A DNA stretch of 54,402 bases from NCBI GenBank assembly GCA_022712975.1, contig JAFLJO010000129.1:1-54402 (forward strand), written 5' to 3'. The translations under genes and the position numbers were made by a program. Below, piece after piece: positions 34,876 to 43,280 of this stretch (positions within the stretch are counted from its first letter, which is position 1; each line of letters starts with the position of its first letter). The notes below the pieces were generated by a model that searched no databases, was not told the origin of the DNA, and saw only the letters and a program-made list of their open reading frames with translations. This stretch comes from Desulfocapsa sp. GTDB taxonomy: Bacteria > Desulfobacterota > Desulfobulbia > Desulfobulbales > Desulfocapsaceae.

Positions 34876-35997
34876 ATGACAGTAAAAAAGACACGCCCTA
34901 TAAACAAGCCGGCAATAGCTGAAAAAGAAACGCCTAAAGCTGTAAATGTGCCAGTGACAAGCAAGGTAAAAGAAACTCCAAAGACAACGGCCACAAAGCC
35001 CGTTAAAATTGCAATAGATGTGGGTAAAAAGAAAACTCAGGTAAAGCCTAAAATAAAAAGTAAATCCAAAGCCCCACAAATAAAACTTCCCAAAGCAAAA
35101 AATCCAGAAATCATTCGTTACAAAAAGAAAGGCGTTATCCTGAAAGATCTGTTGGATGAATATGGGCAGTTGTCACGAAGCTGTCAAAAATTAAATAAAT
35201 ACCAGGAAAAAGCAATCCGGCAATATTATAGGGAAGAGGCACTTAAGCCATATCAGGCCGAACTGATCAGAATGCAAAAACATCTTGAGCGTAACAACAG
35301 TAAGATGATCATATTATTTGAAGGCCGTGATGCCGCCGGTAAAGGTGGAACTATCCGTCGGGTTACTCGCTATATGAACGAAAAACATTACCGGGTTGTT
35401 GCCATGGCCAAACCCACAGAGCACCAGAAAACTCAATGGTATTTTCAGAAATATGCTGCCCAGCTACCTCGTGGTGGAGAAGTCGTCCTCTTTGATCGAA
35501 GCTGGTACAACCGCGCTGTAGTAGAACCTGTTTTTGGATTCTGTACCCCTGAAGAATATAAGAATTTCATGCGGGGAGTGATTGGTTTTGAAAAAGATCT
35601 GGTTCGCCAGGGAACAATACTTATAAAGTTATACTTTTCCGTTACCAAGGAAGAACAGGCCAAGCGTTTCAACAGACGCAAAACAGATCCGCTCAGACAA
35701 TGGAAACTTTCGGAAATTGATGTCCAGGCGCAGGATCGCTGGGATGATTTCACCAATCAGAAATATGAGATGCTGAAAAAAACCCACACCAATATCGCCC
35801 CTTGGACGATTATTCGTTCCAACAATAAGTATGAAGCTCGGCTCAATGCCATGAGAATTATCTTGAATGCCGTTCCCTACAAACGAGGAAATAGCGATCT
35901 TGATTTTGTACCGGATCCTGAAGTTGTTATTTCAGGTGCCCGCGAAAAAGAAATAATGGACGCACAGCGCATCAAACTTGGAAGTTTTGTCGGGTAA
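34876..35997 (+). CDS. ppk2: Polyphosphate kinase 2 with Lys-rich N-terminal tail
   Basis: A 373-residue protein. Residues 1-85 are a Lys/Pro/Thr/Ala-rich, probably disordered tail (VPVTSKVKETPKTTATKPVK, KKTQVKPKIKSKSK) like histone H1 or AlgP tails. The remaining residues form a single PPK2 domain with the phosphate-binding loop FEGRDAAGKGG at 148-158, the lid region FDRSWYNRAVVEPVFGFC, and KRFNRRKTDPLRQWKLSEID. PPK2 class I enzymes use polyphosphate to phosphorylate nucleoside diphosphates, or the reverse. The basic tail could bind polyphosphate or nucleic acid; that is inference. AGGAGG precedes the ATG. A second ppk2 follows 61 bases later. Confidence 0.92.
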   Translation: MTVKKTRPINKPAIAEKETPKAVNVPVTSKVKETPKTTATKPVKIAIDVGKKKTQVKPKIKSKSKAPQIKLPKAKNPEIIRYKKKGVILKDLLDEYGQLSRSCQKLNKYQEKAIRQYYREEALKPYQAELIRMQKHLERNNSKMIILFEGRDAAGKGGTIRRVTRYMNEKHYRVVAMAKPTEHQKTQWYFQKYAAQLPRGGEVVLFDRSWYNRAVVEPVFGFCTPEEYKNFMRGVIGFEKDLVRQGTILIKLYFSVTKEEQAKRFNRRKTDPLRQWKLSEIDVQAQDRWDDFTNQKYEMLKKTHTNIAPWTIIRSNNKYEARLNAMRIILNAVPYKRGNSDLDFVPDPEVVISGAREKEIMDAQRIKLGSFVG

Positions 35998-36058
35998 AAC
36001 CAATAAACAACACTATTTCAACAAACAATTCATCTTAACAACATAAAGGGGTATCATC

Positions 36059-36952
36059 ATGGGGAATAACAATCAGGATAAAGATAAAAAATTTAGATTG
36101 GCAGAGGGAACAGCAATCAGCAATAAAGATGCCAAGCAAAACAAAAACAGGCAGGCAATATGGATCAAAAAATGGCATCTACAGTATGAGAAAGATCTTC
36201 GAATTCTGCAAATCGAACTGATGAAGATGCAACAATCCATGCAGACCAGCGGAAAAAGGGTTCTAGCTATCTTTGAAGGACGGGATGCTGCAGGAAAAGG
36301 TGGCACGATTAAGCGTATCATCGCTCACCTCAACCCCAGACGATACAATGTTGTTGCGTTAGCCAAACCCAATGAAACAGAATTCAGCCAATGGTATTTT
36401 CAACGCTACACTGCACATCTCCCAACGGCCGGTGTATTCACCATCTTTGATCGAAGCTGGTATAATCGAGCTATGGTTGAACCTGTAATGGGTTTTTGTT
36501 CTGATGAGCAAAACAAACGATTCTTAAAAGATGTGCCCATGCTGGAAGAGTTATTGGTGAAAGACGGTATAACACTTTTCAAATTTTACTTTTCAGTTTC
36601 CAAAAATGTTCAGAAAGAACGATTTGATGCCAGAAAAACAGATCCATTGAAACAGTATAAGCTCTCACCAGTGGATAATCTTGCTCAAAAATACTGGAAT
36701 GAATATGCCATCCGTAAATTCCAGATGCTTTCTGAAACGAACCGTACCATGGCTCCTTGGACAATCATCCGTTCTGATAATAAAAAACTCGCCCGAATCA
36801 ACTGTATCAAACATATCCTTTCTAATATGGACTATGAAGACAAGCTTCCTGTAGAAGAACTCATTCCTGATCCAGAAATTGTTGTTTCAGGAATTGACGA
36901 GTTGCATCATATGGAGTTAAATTTGATGTCACCAAATAAACTTCATGGCTGA
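36059..36952 (+). CDS. ppk2: Polyphosphate kinase 2, second tandem copy
   Basis: A 297-residue single-domain PPK2 without the long basic tail. The P loop FEGRDAAGKGG is at 72-82, followed by LNPRRYNVVALAKPNE, QWYFQRYTAHLPTAG, FDRSWYNRAMVEPVMGFC and DPLKQYKLSPVD. It shares the class I pattern with the upstream copy but is clearly diverged, so it is an old duplication or a paralogue with a different nucleotide preference. It reads directly toward pstB; the stop codons are only three bases apart, leaving no room for a conventional terminator between the convergent genes. Confidence 0.93.
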   Translation: MGNNNQDKDKKFRLAEGTAISNKDAKQNKNRQAIWIKKWHLQYEKDLRILQIELMKMQQSMQTSGKRVLAIFEGRDAAGKGGTIKRIIAHLNPRRYNVVALAKPNETEFSQWYFQRYTAHLPTAGVFTIFDRSWYNRAMVEPVMGFCSDEQNKRFLKDVPMLEELLVKDGITLFKFYFSVSKNVQKERFDARKTDPLKQYKLSPVDNLAQKYWNEYAIRKFQMLSETNRTMAPWTIIRSDNKKLARINCIKHILSNMDYEDKLPVEELIPDPEIVVSGIDELHHMELNLMSPNKLHG

Positions 36953-36955
36953 TAT

Positions 36956-37849
36956 TCAACCAAACCGACCGGTAATATAATCCTCAGTCAGCCTGTGACG
37001 GGGATTGGTGAAAACCCGGTCGGTACTCCCCACTTCGATTAAATCACCAAGGTGAAAATAGGCTGTCCGCTGGGACACCCGGGCAGCCTGCTGCATATTA
37101 TGGGTAACAATCACGATGGTATATTGTTCCCGAAGCTCGGCAATAAGAGCCTCCACAGTTGCAGTGGCTATTGGGTCAAGTGCTGAACAAGGTTCATCCA
37201 TAAGGATCACTTCCGGGCGTACTGCAATGGTTCGTGCAATACAGAGTCGCTGTTGCTGACCGCCGGAAAGGCCTGTTCCAGATTGATCGAGCCTGTCACA
37301 CACCTCTTTCCACAAACCCGCTTTTTTCAGAGAACTTTCAACAACATCATCGAGTTCAGCACTCGTTGAAGCCAAGCCATGAATTCTTGGGCCATAGGCA
37401 ACATTGTCATAGATGGATTTTGGAAAGGGATTGGGCTTTTGAAACACCATGCCCACCTGTGCACGAAGGGGAACCACATCCACTGACTTGTCGTAAATAT
37501 CAAGGCTATCCAGATAAATATCCCCTGTAATCCGACAAGAGCTCACGGTGTCATTCATCCGGTTTAAGCAACGCAGGAAGGTGGATTTTCCGCATCCGGA
37601 AGGGCCAATCATAGCAAGTACTTCATTTCGGCCAACATCAATGGATACATTGTTAATGGCATGGTTATCATCGTAATAAACATTGACATCACGACAGGTC
37701 ATACGCGGATTATCAACAAATTGTTTTCCGGTAGTCGTTCGATTATCCCGATCGACTTTTTCCTCCTGCTTAACACTCTCCGTGTCTATACTTTCTGCCC
37801 CTAGAAAAGAAACATCTCCAACTTCTAATGCTGCGGTCATAGATTGCAT
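36956..37849 (-). CDS. pstB: Phosphate ABC transporter ATPase PstB
   Basis: A 297-residue ABC ATPase of the high-affinity phosphate importer. Walker [11 protein letters not shown]-loop [14 protein letters not shown], signature [12 protein letters not shown], Walker [14 protein letters not shown] and the PstB-typical C-terminus ([18 protein letters not shown]) are present. About 45 extra N-terminal residues precede the conserved [15 protein letters not shown]; the ATG at 37849 has AGAGGA seven bases upstream, which supports the long start. It is separated from pstS by a giant inverted repeat and a GC-rich hairpin, so it may be expressed less than pstS. Confidence 0.96.
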   Translation of the reverse strand: MQSMTAALEVGDVSFLGAESIDTESVKQEEKVDRDNRTTTGKQFVDNPRMTCRDVNVYYDDNHAINNVSIDVGRNEVLAMIGPSGCGKSTFLRCLNRMNDTVSSCRITGDIYLDSLDIYDKSVDVVPLRAQVGMVFQKPNPFPKSIYDNVAYGPRIHGLASTSAELDDVVESSLKKAGLWKEVCDRLDQSGTGLSGGQQQRLCIARTIAVRPEVILMDEPCSALDPIATATVEALIAELREQYTIVIVTHNMQQAARVSQRTAYFHLGDLIEVGSTDRVFTNPRHRLTEDYITGRFG

Positions 37850-37985
37850 AATGATCCTCTGGAACGTACACGAAATAAGTTGACTATACTGCCCTGCGGG
37901 CAGGAGGTATCCGGTGTCAGGTATTCGGTAAATGACAGCTCACATAGGGACAATTTCTACAGAAGCTTTAATTCTCAGATACATG

Positions 37986-38173
37986 AACATCTACGGAGTC
38001 TGCGCTTACCTGGAGCCTGCGTTTACCTACTTGCCCTTTGTCCCTCACCGCCTGTACTAGAAAAAACCTTACATACAGGTAGTATGCAAAGTTTTTTCTA
38101 GTACAGGTCGACAAGGAAAAATTGCGACGTAGGTAAGCGCAGACTCCAGGTAAGCGCAGACTCCGTAGATGTT
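37986..38173. repeat. Giant inverted repeat (188 nt) carrying four copies of the 17-mer repeat
   Basis: The outer arms 37988-38030 and 38129-38171 match at 41 of 43 positions, and the inner arms 38051-38067 and 38091-38107 match at 17 of 17. Each outer arm holds two tandem copies of GGAGTCTGCGCTTACCT: 37995-38011 and 38012-38028 (the latter GGAGCCTGCGTTTACCT), then the complements at 38131-38147 and 38148-38164. It fills the 394-base pstS-pstB gap together with the hairpin at 38201. No gene lies inside. It could form a long hairpin in RNA or a cruciform in DNA. Confidence 0.9.
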
Positions 38174-38200
38174 ACCTTATTTCGTTCCCGTTCCTTATTT

Positions 38201-38222
38201 GCCGGAGCATTTCTGCTCCGGC
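38201..38222 (-). terminator. GC-rich hairpin downstream of pstS
   Basis: A perfect nine-pair stem GCCGGAGCA / TGCTCCGGC closes on a TTTC loop 22 bases after the pstS stop. There is no U run, so it may be an mRNA-stabilising hairpin that limits readthrough to pstB instead of a classic intrinsic terminator. Confidence 0.55.
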
Positions 38223-38243
38223 CAGTTAATCTAAAATTCGTTA

Positions 38244-39299
38244 CTATTTCGTTAGAACAAGAATCTTTCCTTCCTGAATGTCAGACGCAAACTGTTTACG
38301 CTCTGCTTTAGGCATAGGAATGAGTCCCTTGTCGGTAAGATATCCTTCATCGCCCCATGTTTTCTCACTGGAGAACTCAGTAAGGAACTCTGAAATACCT
38401 GGAATTACACCGATATGGGCTTTTTTCACATAGAAAAAGAGAGAGCGGGAAATAGCGTAGTTTCCTGCTGCAATGTTCTCAAAAGTTGGTTCTTCACCAT
38501 CGACGAGAGACCCCTGCAACTTATCTGTATTTTGATCAAGAAAACTAAATCCAAAGATACCAAGGGCTCTGGGATTGGCCTGAAGTTTCTGTACGATCAG
38601 ATTATCATTTTCGCCAGCTTCAACATAAGCACCATCTTCACGCATGGTATGGCAAACAGCTTTAAAGTGATTCTTATCTGTCTTCTTCAGAGCCTTGATC
38701 CAGTCGATCTGCTTACAACCGCCTTCCATGGCAAGCTCAACAAATGCATCACGGGTACCGGATGTGGGAGGAGGTCCTAAAACTTCAATTTTTGTATCGG
38801 GCAAAGATGGGTTCACCTCTTTCCAGGTTGTATAAGGATTGGCAACCAATGTTTCACTACCCTTTGGATCTGGAACATCCTTTGCCAGAGCAAGGAAGAG
38901 ATCCTTCGTGGTGAGTGACATCTGGTCGGTTTTTTTGGAGTTAGCCACAACAATTCCGTCATAACCAATTTTAACCTCAATGATATCTGTTACTCCATTC
39001 GCCTGACATTTTTCAAACTCGGTGAATTTTATCCGCCGGGATGCATTGGTGATATCAGGGGTATTAGCACCGATACCGGTACAAAAGAGTTTCATACCAC
39101 CACCAGAACCGGTGGATTCGATTTTGGGAGTTTTGAATTTGCTGGTTTTTCCAAACCGTTCAGCAACGGTGGTGGAAAAAGGATATACCGTTGACGATCC
39201 TACAACTGAGATAAAATCACGACCAGATGATGCCTGCGCATTTAAAACAGGTGCAACGGCAAACAGTGCTGCTGCGAGAATAATTCCTTTCTTTAACAT
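38244..39299 (-). CDS. pstS: Phosphate-binding periplasmic protein PstS
   Basis: A 351-residue solute-binding protein. The signal peptide MLKKGIILAAALFAVAPVLN is followed by DFISVVGSSTVYPFSTTVAE, the phosphate-site region ESTGSGGGMKLFCTGIG, DITNASRRIKF and LGPPPTSGTRDAFVELAMEG. It delivers phosphate to PstCA. AAGGAG lies seven bases before the ATG. Three 11-bp repeats at 39375-39407 and a possible -10 TAAAAT at 39355-39360 (minus strand) indicate a separate PhoB-dependent promoter, so pstS is not just the fourth gene of the phoU transcript. Confidence 0.95.
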   Translation of the reverse strand: MLKKGIILAAALFAVAPVLNAQASSGRDFISVVGSSTVYPFSTTVAERFGKTSKFKTPKIESTGSGGGMKLFCTGIGANTPDITNASRRIKFTEFEKCQANGVTDIIEVKIGYDGIVVANSKKTDQMSLTTKDLFLALAKDVPDPKGSETLVANPYTTWKEVNPSLPDTKIEVLGPPPTSGTRDAFVELAMEGGCKQIDWIKALKKTDKNHFKAVCHTMREDGAYVEAGENDNLIVQKLQANPRALGIFGFSFLDQNTDKLQGSLVDGEEPTFENIAAGNYAISRSLFFYVKKAHIGVIPGISEFLTEFSSEKTWGDEGYLTDKGLIPMPKAERKQFASDIQEGKILVLTK

Positions 39300-39374
39300 T
39301 GTTGTTCTCCTTGTGAAAAATACTTAGTTAAATTACTTCCTTCTCTAAACTACGATTTTAACTTACATGTTGAT

Positions 39375-39407
39375 TGTTAGGCTTTTGTTAAGATTCCGTT
39401 AGAGGAT
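39375..39407 (-). promoter_or_regulatory. Probable PhoB box upstream of pstS
   Basis: Three consecutive 11-base units (39375-39385, 39386-39396, 39397-39407) share GTTA at the same phase. On the minus strand, toward pstS, they read C(C/T)TAAC(A/G) every 11 bases, the spacing of Pho boxes. The sequence differs from the E. coli CTGTCAT. The closest unit begins 76 bases before the pstS start codon. Confidence 0.75.
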
Positions 39408-39421
39408 TGTTTTCCCCTTGA

Positions 39422-40696
39422 TTACCAGCGGCGTTCAAATTTTTTCCGCAGTAAAACCGCACAAGTATTCATTGTAATAAGGAAAGCAAGAAGCACCATA
39501 ATTGCAGCAGAAGTCTTTTCTACAAAGGCACGTTCCGGAGAATCGGCCCAGAGATAGATCTGTACAGGTAGTACGGTTGAAGGATCAGTCACACTCCCAG
39601 GTACATCAACAATAAAGGCCACCATACCAATCATCAAAAGCGGTGCAGTTTCTCCCAGTGCCTGTGCCATGCCGATAATGGTTCCAGTCATCATGCCAGG
39701 TAGTGCCAGGGGAAGGATATGATGTGTGATTGCCTGCATTTTCGATGCACCTACCCCCAATGCGGCTTCTCGAATTGAGGGTGGAACGGACTTCAAAGAA
39801 GCTCTCGAAGCAATAATAATGGTTGGAAGTGTCATCAGAGTTAATACCAGTCCACCAACAAGTGGCGCTGAGCGAGGCATACCGAAAACATTTAAAAAGA
39901 TTGCAAGACCCAGCAATCCAAAAACAATGGAAGGGACAGCAGCCAGATTGTTAATGTTCACCTCAATAAGATCTGTCCACTTATTGCGGGGTGCAAATTC
40001 CTCAAGATACACAGCAGTGGCCACCCCTATAGGAAAGGAGAGCATCAGGGTGATAATAAGCGTAAACATCGATCCCACAACTGCTCCACGGATACCTGCA
40101 AGTTCGGGTTCTTTAGAGTCTCCTGCGGTAAAAAAGGTGGTGTTAAACTTTCTTTCAAGGCGGTCACCAGCGGCAAGTTGATCAATCCAGTCAACCTGTT
40201 TATCAGTCAGCCGCCTATCGCTTTCAGGAACATCTCTTGGAATGTATCCCTTGAGAAACATATCGACTTCATCATCAGCAGGGAGCCAGATCTTCCGGGT
40301 GGAGCCTATGATACTGGTATCGTTTGCCACGATGTCTTGTAGAGTAAAGGCAGCACCGGTGCTCACTAGTTGATACAGTTTACGCAAATCGCTGCGCCCC
40401 TGTACATCCGGGAAAAAATTCTTCAATGATGTCCTTACCAAGGCGTCATAATCTGCTGCAGAAAGTGCATCAACATCAAACTGTTCTGCATCAAAATGAA
40501 TATCGAGCAGCACTTCAGTCTTATAAAAAGCAGACCATCCGTTTGCCACAATGGTGGTAAAAAGCAGGCAGAGAAAACTGATACTTAAAATAATGGCTCC
40601 GAGTCCCAAACGGCGAAATCGCTTTTCTCGTCGATATCGTTTTGCAAGGCCGACATTCACCTTATCCATGGTGGATTCTTTTTTTTCTAGTTGCAT
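39422..40696 (-). CDS. pstA: Phosphate ABC transporter permease PstA
   Basis: A 424-residue inner-membrane permease. The first membrane segment (about 32-55) is followed by a roughly 150-residue periplasmic insertion of the DUF3333 type. The conserved permease core then begins at about residue 210 (GIRGAVVGSMFTLIITLMLS) with the EAA loop region IREAALGVGASKMQAITHHI and LPGMMTGTIIGMAQALGETA. The insertion makes it longer than the roughly 295-residue E. coli PstA but is common in other proteobacteria. GGAAGGG precedes the ATG. It is separated from pstC by a 323-base gap filled with two palindromic elements. Confidence 0.93.
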   Translation of the reverse strand: MQLEKKESTMDKVNVGLAKRYRREKRFRRLGLGAIILSISFLCLLFTTIVANGWSAFYKTEVLLDIHFDAEQFDVDALSAADYDALVRTSLKNFFPDVQGRSDLRKLYQLVSTGAAFTLQDIVANDTSIIGSTRKIWLPADDEVDMFLKGYIPRDVPESDRRLTDKQVDWIDQLAAGDRLERKFNTTFFTAGDSKEPELAGIRGAVVGSMFTLIITLMLSFPIGVATAVYLEEFAPRNKWTDLIEVNINNLAAVPSIVFGLLGLAIFLNVFGMPRSAPLVGGLVLTLMTLPTIIIASRASLKSVPPSIREAALGVGASKMQAITHHILPLALPGMMTGTIIGMAQALGETAPLLMIGMVAFIVDVPGSVTDPSTVLPVQIYLWADSPERAFVEKTSAAIMVLLAFLITMNTCAVLLRKKFERRW

Positions 40697-40716
40697 ATCC
40701 CTTCCTTTAATAAATG

Positions 40717-40826
40717 GTAACTACTCACCGTGCACCGGATATTTTCACAGGCCGACTGGATTGCGTATGACTAATACGCTGCACCAGTCGCCCTGCAAAA
40801 ATCTCCGCCACCCTGTAAGCAGTTAC
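40717..40826. repeat. GTAAC-bounded palindromic element, copy B (110 nt)
   Basis: It begins GTAACT and ends AGTTAC. Central arms CAGGCCGACTGG / CCAGTCGCCCTG (11 of 12) enclose GCGTAT...ATACGC, and partly paired outer arms reach the termini. It lies 21 bases upstream of the pstA start. The size and ends match copies A and C, but the internal sequence differs, so the family is defined by termini, length and palindromy. Confidence 0.75.
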
Positions 40827-40914
40827 AACATCAGAGTTTTTTGGAACTGTTTTGTTTGTCCAGTGAGCAGTTATCATAAATAACTAAAGCCAATCTCTGT
40901 AATAGTGCATCAGT

Positions 40915-41023
40915 GTAACAGTTTAACAGTGCTCCAGTTTAGGTTGTTTTGTTTCTGGCGTAATAGTCAGTCCTATACGCCAGAAACAAAACAACCTAAA
41001 ATGGTGTGCTGTTGAACTGTTAC
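40915..41023. repeat. GTAAC-bounded palindromic element, copy C (109 nt)
   Basis: The core arms 40941-40960 and 40978-40997 are 20 of 20 complementary around a 17-base loop. Outer arms (GTAACAGTTTAACAG... and ...CTGTTGAACTGTTAC) pair at 21 of 26 positions. Its right end runs into the pstC stop codon, as copy A overlaps the stop of its upstream gene. The left core AGGTTGTTTTGTTTCTGGCG resembles that of copy A. Bases 40827-40914, between copies B and C, hold nothing I recognise except GTTAT...ATAAC. Confidence 0.88.
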
Positions 41024-42411
41024 TCGTATTCTTCTCTATATTTTCTTACTATGTATAGGGCGACCACGTTCAAGGTTAGGGTTATGCCGAAAAGGAGCAA
41101 GCCAAGCGCAAAAGCAACCAATGTTTTTGGACTATCAAACTCCTGATCCCCTACAAGTAATGTAACAATCTGAACCGTTACCGTGGTTACCGCCTGCAAA
41201 GGATTTGCTGTGAGGTTTGCCGAAAGCCCAGCAGCCATCACCACAATCATAGTCTCTCCAATTGCTCTTGATGCAGCCAGTAAAATACTACCAACAATAC
41301 CCGGTAAGGCTGCCGGAAGTATCACATTCAGAATAGTCTCACTCTTTGTTGCTCCCAACCCATAGGATCCATCCCGCATTGACTGGGGCACAGCATTTAT
41401 CACATCATCTGACAGAGAAGAGACAAAGGGGATAATCATAATTCCCATAACAAGACCTGCAGCGAGCGCACTTTCAGACGAAACATTCAGGCCAACCGCT
41501 TCACCACTGTCACGAATAAAGGGAGCCACAACAAGGGCAGCAAAAAAGCCGTATACAACAGTTGGTATACCAGCCAGAATTTCCATGATGGGTTTTGCCC
41601 AGGCACGAACCTTACTGCTCGCATACTCCGAAAGATAAATGGCAGACATAAGACCAATGGGCACAGCTATGGAGAGTGCAATACCTGAAATCATAAAGGT
41701 ACCGGCAAGTACGGGGATAGCACCAAAGCTCCCTGAACTTCCTGCCTGATCCGGACGCAGAGCCATCTGCGGGCTCCATTTCATCCCAAAAAGAAAATCT
41801 GTTACTGGTACATGCTGAAAGAATCTGATGGATTCAAATAAAACCGAGAGAACAATACCGATGGTGGTGAGAATGGCAATTGTTGAGCAGATAATAAGAC
41901 CCGACTGAATAATTCGTTCCACGTGGTTTCTGGCACGCATTTCGGGATTAATACGTTTATATACAAGGGATGCAGAAAAGATTGCAACAGAAAACATAAG
42001 CAAAGCCAGAGCAATTCGCCCTATACGTTCCATTCCCTTAAATTGGTCTGCTGCCTGTTGCAGCACCGGATCAATATCCCGAGCGGCAACATGACCGGAA
42101 ACCAGATTACGCAGATCGTTCACAAGCAAATTCAAATGAGCAGGAGAGAGATCCTGCATTGATGCAGGAAGGGTTTTCAATGCAAGGCCGGTCAGAATAG
42201 TATCGGAAAAAGCCATCCAGAAGCCAAAGACAAGTAGAGCGGGCAATACACACCACGCTGCTGTGAGCATTCCATAATAACCGGGTCGTGAATGAAGTGC
42301 ACTTGAGCCACCTGCTGTTCCGGTAAATGAGAAAGCTCTCCGCTTCCCCTGTATATAGGCAAAACAAGCAAGACCTGATAAAATTATCAAAAGAAAGGGT
42401 GACGACATCAT
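41020..42411 (-). CDS. pstC: Phosphate ABC transporter permease PstC
   Basis: A permease of about 463 residues from ATG 42411. That start sits one base after the phoU stop and follows GGGGAG ten bases upstream; an ATG at 42471 would add 20 residues inside phoU. The N-terminal third has membrane segments at the start, near residue 60 and near 150, separated by a soluble loop. The conserved permease core covers the last 290 residues (FGAIPVLAGTFMISGIALSI, EILAGIPTVVYGFFAALVV, YGLGATKSETILNVILPAAL). The extra N-terminal region makes it longer than E. coli PstC (about 320). Confidence 0.92.
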   Translation of the reverse strand: MMSSPFLLIILSGLACFAYIQGKRRAFSFTGTAGGSSALHSRPGYYGMLTAAWCVLPALLVFGFWMAFSDTILTGLALKTLPASMQDLSPAHLNLLVNDLRNLVSGHVAARDIDPVLQQAADQFKGMERIGRIALALLMFSVAIFSASLVYKRINPEMRARNHVERIIQSGLIICSTIAILTTIGIVLSVLFESIRFFQHVPVTDFLFGMKWSPQMALRPDQAGSSGSFGAIPVLAGTFMISGIALSIAVPIGLMSAIYLSEYASSKVRAWAKPIMEILAGIPTVVYGFFAALVVAPFIRDSGEAVGLNVSSESALAAGLVMGIMIIPFVSSLSDDVINAVPQSMRDGSYGLGATKSETILNVILPAALPGIVGSILLAASRAIGETMIVVMAAGLSANLTANPLQAVTTVTVQIVTLLVGDQEFDSPKTLVAFALGLLLFGITLTLNVVALYIVRKYREEYE

Positions 42412-42412
42412 C

Positions 42413-43075
42413 TCAATTATTCTCCCCGCGGACAATTGTTCCTTCCACCAGGTAAATAACTTCTTCTGCAATATTTTTGGCTCGATCCCCGATCCGTTCC
42501 AGATGGCGGGCCAGCAGATAGAGATTCACCAGACATGATGCCTGGCCGACTTCCGCATCCAACTTTTTTATCACGTTTTGATAGGCCAGGTTTCGCAGTT
42601 GATTTACCTCTTCGTCTTTATGAAATATTTTCCGTGCAAGCTCAACATTTTCAGTAACAAGTGCATCAAGGCTCCATTTGAACATCTGCAGAACCTTGAC
42701 AAACATGTTACGGTACTCAATGGGAATTGAGATTTTGGATTCTTTATTGATGGTCTCCACGCGCTTGGCAATATTTACTGCTATATCAGCTATACGCTCC
42801 AGCTCGTTATTTATCTTAATCATCGCAACAATCAGACGCAGGTCACTGGCAACAGGCTGATGAAGTGCTAAAATCTTAAGGCACTCTTCTTCCACCTCGA
42901 CCTCAAGCTCATCAATTTCCCAGTCGGTGTTGATGATTTCACGAAGCAATTCAGGATCTCTACTCTCCATGGCAAGGCTGGTCTTTATCAGACGATCCTC
43001 AACCATGGATCCAAGAATCATAAATTTATTTTTTAGTTTATCAATTTCTCTATGAAGAGTTATTTGATGAGTCAC
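42413..43075 (-). CDS. phoU: Phosphate transport regulator PhoU
   Basis: A 220-residue all-helical protein with the two PhoU three-helix repeats and metal-site signatures (INNELERIADIAVNIAKR near 90-110 and HLERIGDRAKNIAEEVIY near 190-207). PhoU couples Pst transport to PhoR signalling. The GTG start is fixed by AAGGAG seven bases upstream. It is the first gene of the phoU-pstC-pstA run, an unusual position; in many bacteria phoU is last after pstB. The PhoB box lies about 83 bases upstream of its start. Confidence 0.95.
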   Translation of the reverse strand: MTHQITLHREIDKLKNKFMILGSMVEDRLIKTSLAMESRDPELLREIINTDWEIDELEVEVEEECLKILALHQPVASDLRLIVAMIKINNELERIADIAVNIAKRVETINKESKISIPIEYRNMFVKVLQMFKWSLDALVTENVELARKIFHKDEEVNQLRNLAYQNVIKKLDAEVGQASCLVNLYLLARHLERIGDRAKNIAEEVIYLVEGTIVRGENN

Positions 43076-43157
43076 AACATTCTCCTTGTTAAAAATATAT
43101 CATTTGATTGATCATAGTTTTCTTATGCCTCTTTTAACTCTATCTTTTTTAAGTTTA

Positions 43158-43190
43158 CGTTATGTTTTCGTTAGGATTGCATTAGGATGT
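43158..43190 (-). promoter_or_regulatory. Probable PhoB box between phoU and phoB
   Basis: Three contiguous 11-base units (43158-43168, 43169-43179, 43180-43190), each with TTA or GTTA in phase. On the minus strand they read CCTAAC/CCTAAT/CATAAC, matching the repeats before pstS. The minus-strand orientation points to phoU-pst; the same site could also autoregulate phoBR. Confidence 0.75.
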
Positions 43191-43280
43191 AATTTTTTCT
43201 TGCAAGCTGGAAAGTGACGGGTAGAATTGAATACATCTTCAGGGAAACAACACAAAACAACACATAAGCAGGAGAGTCGT

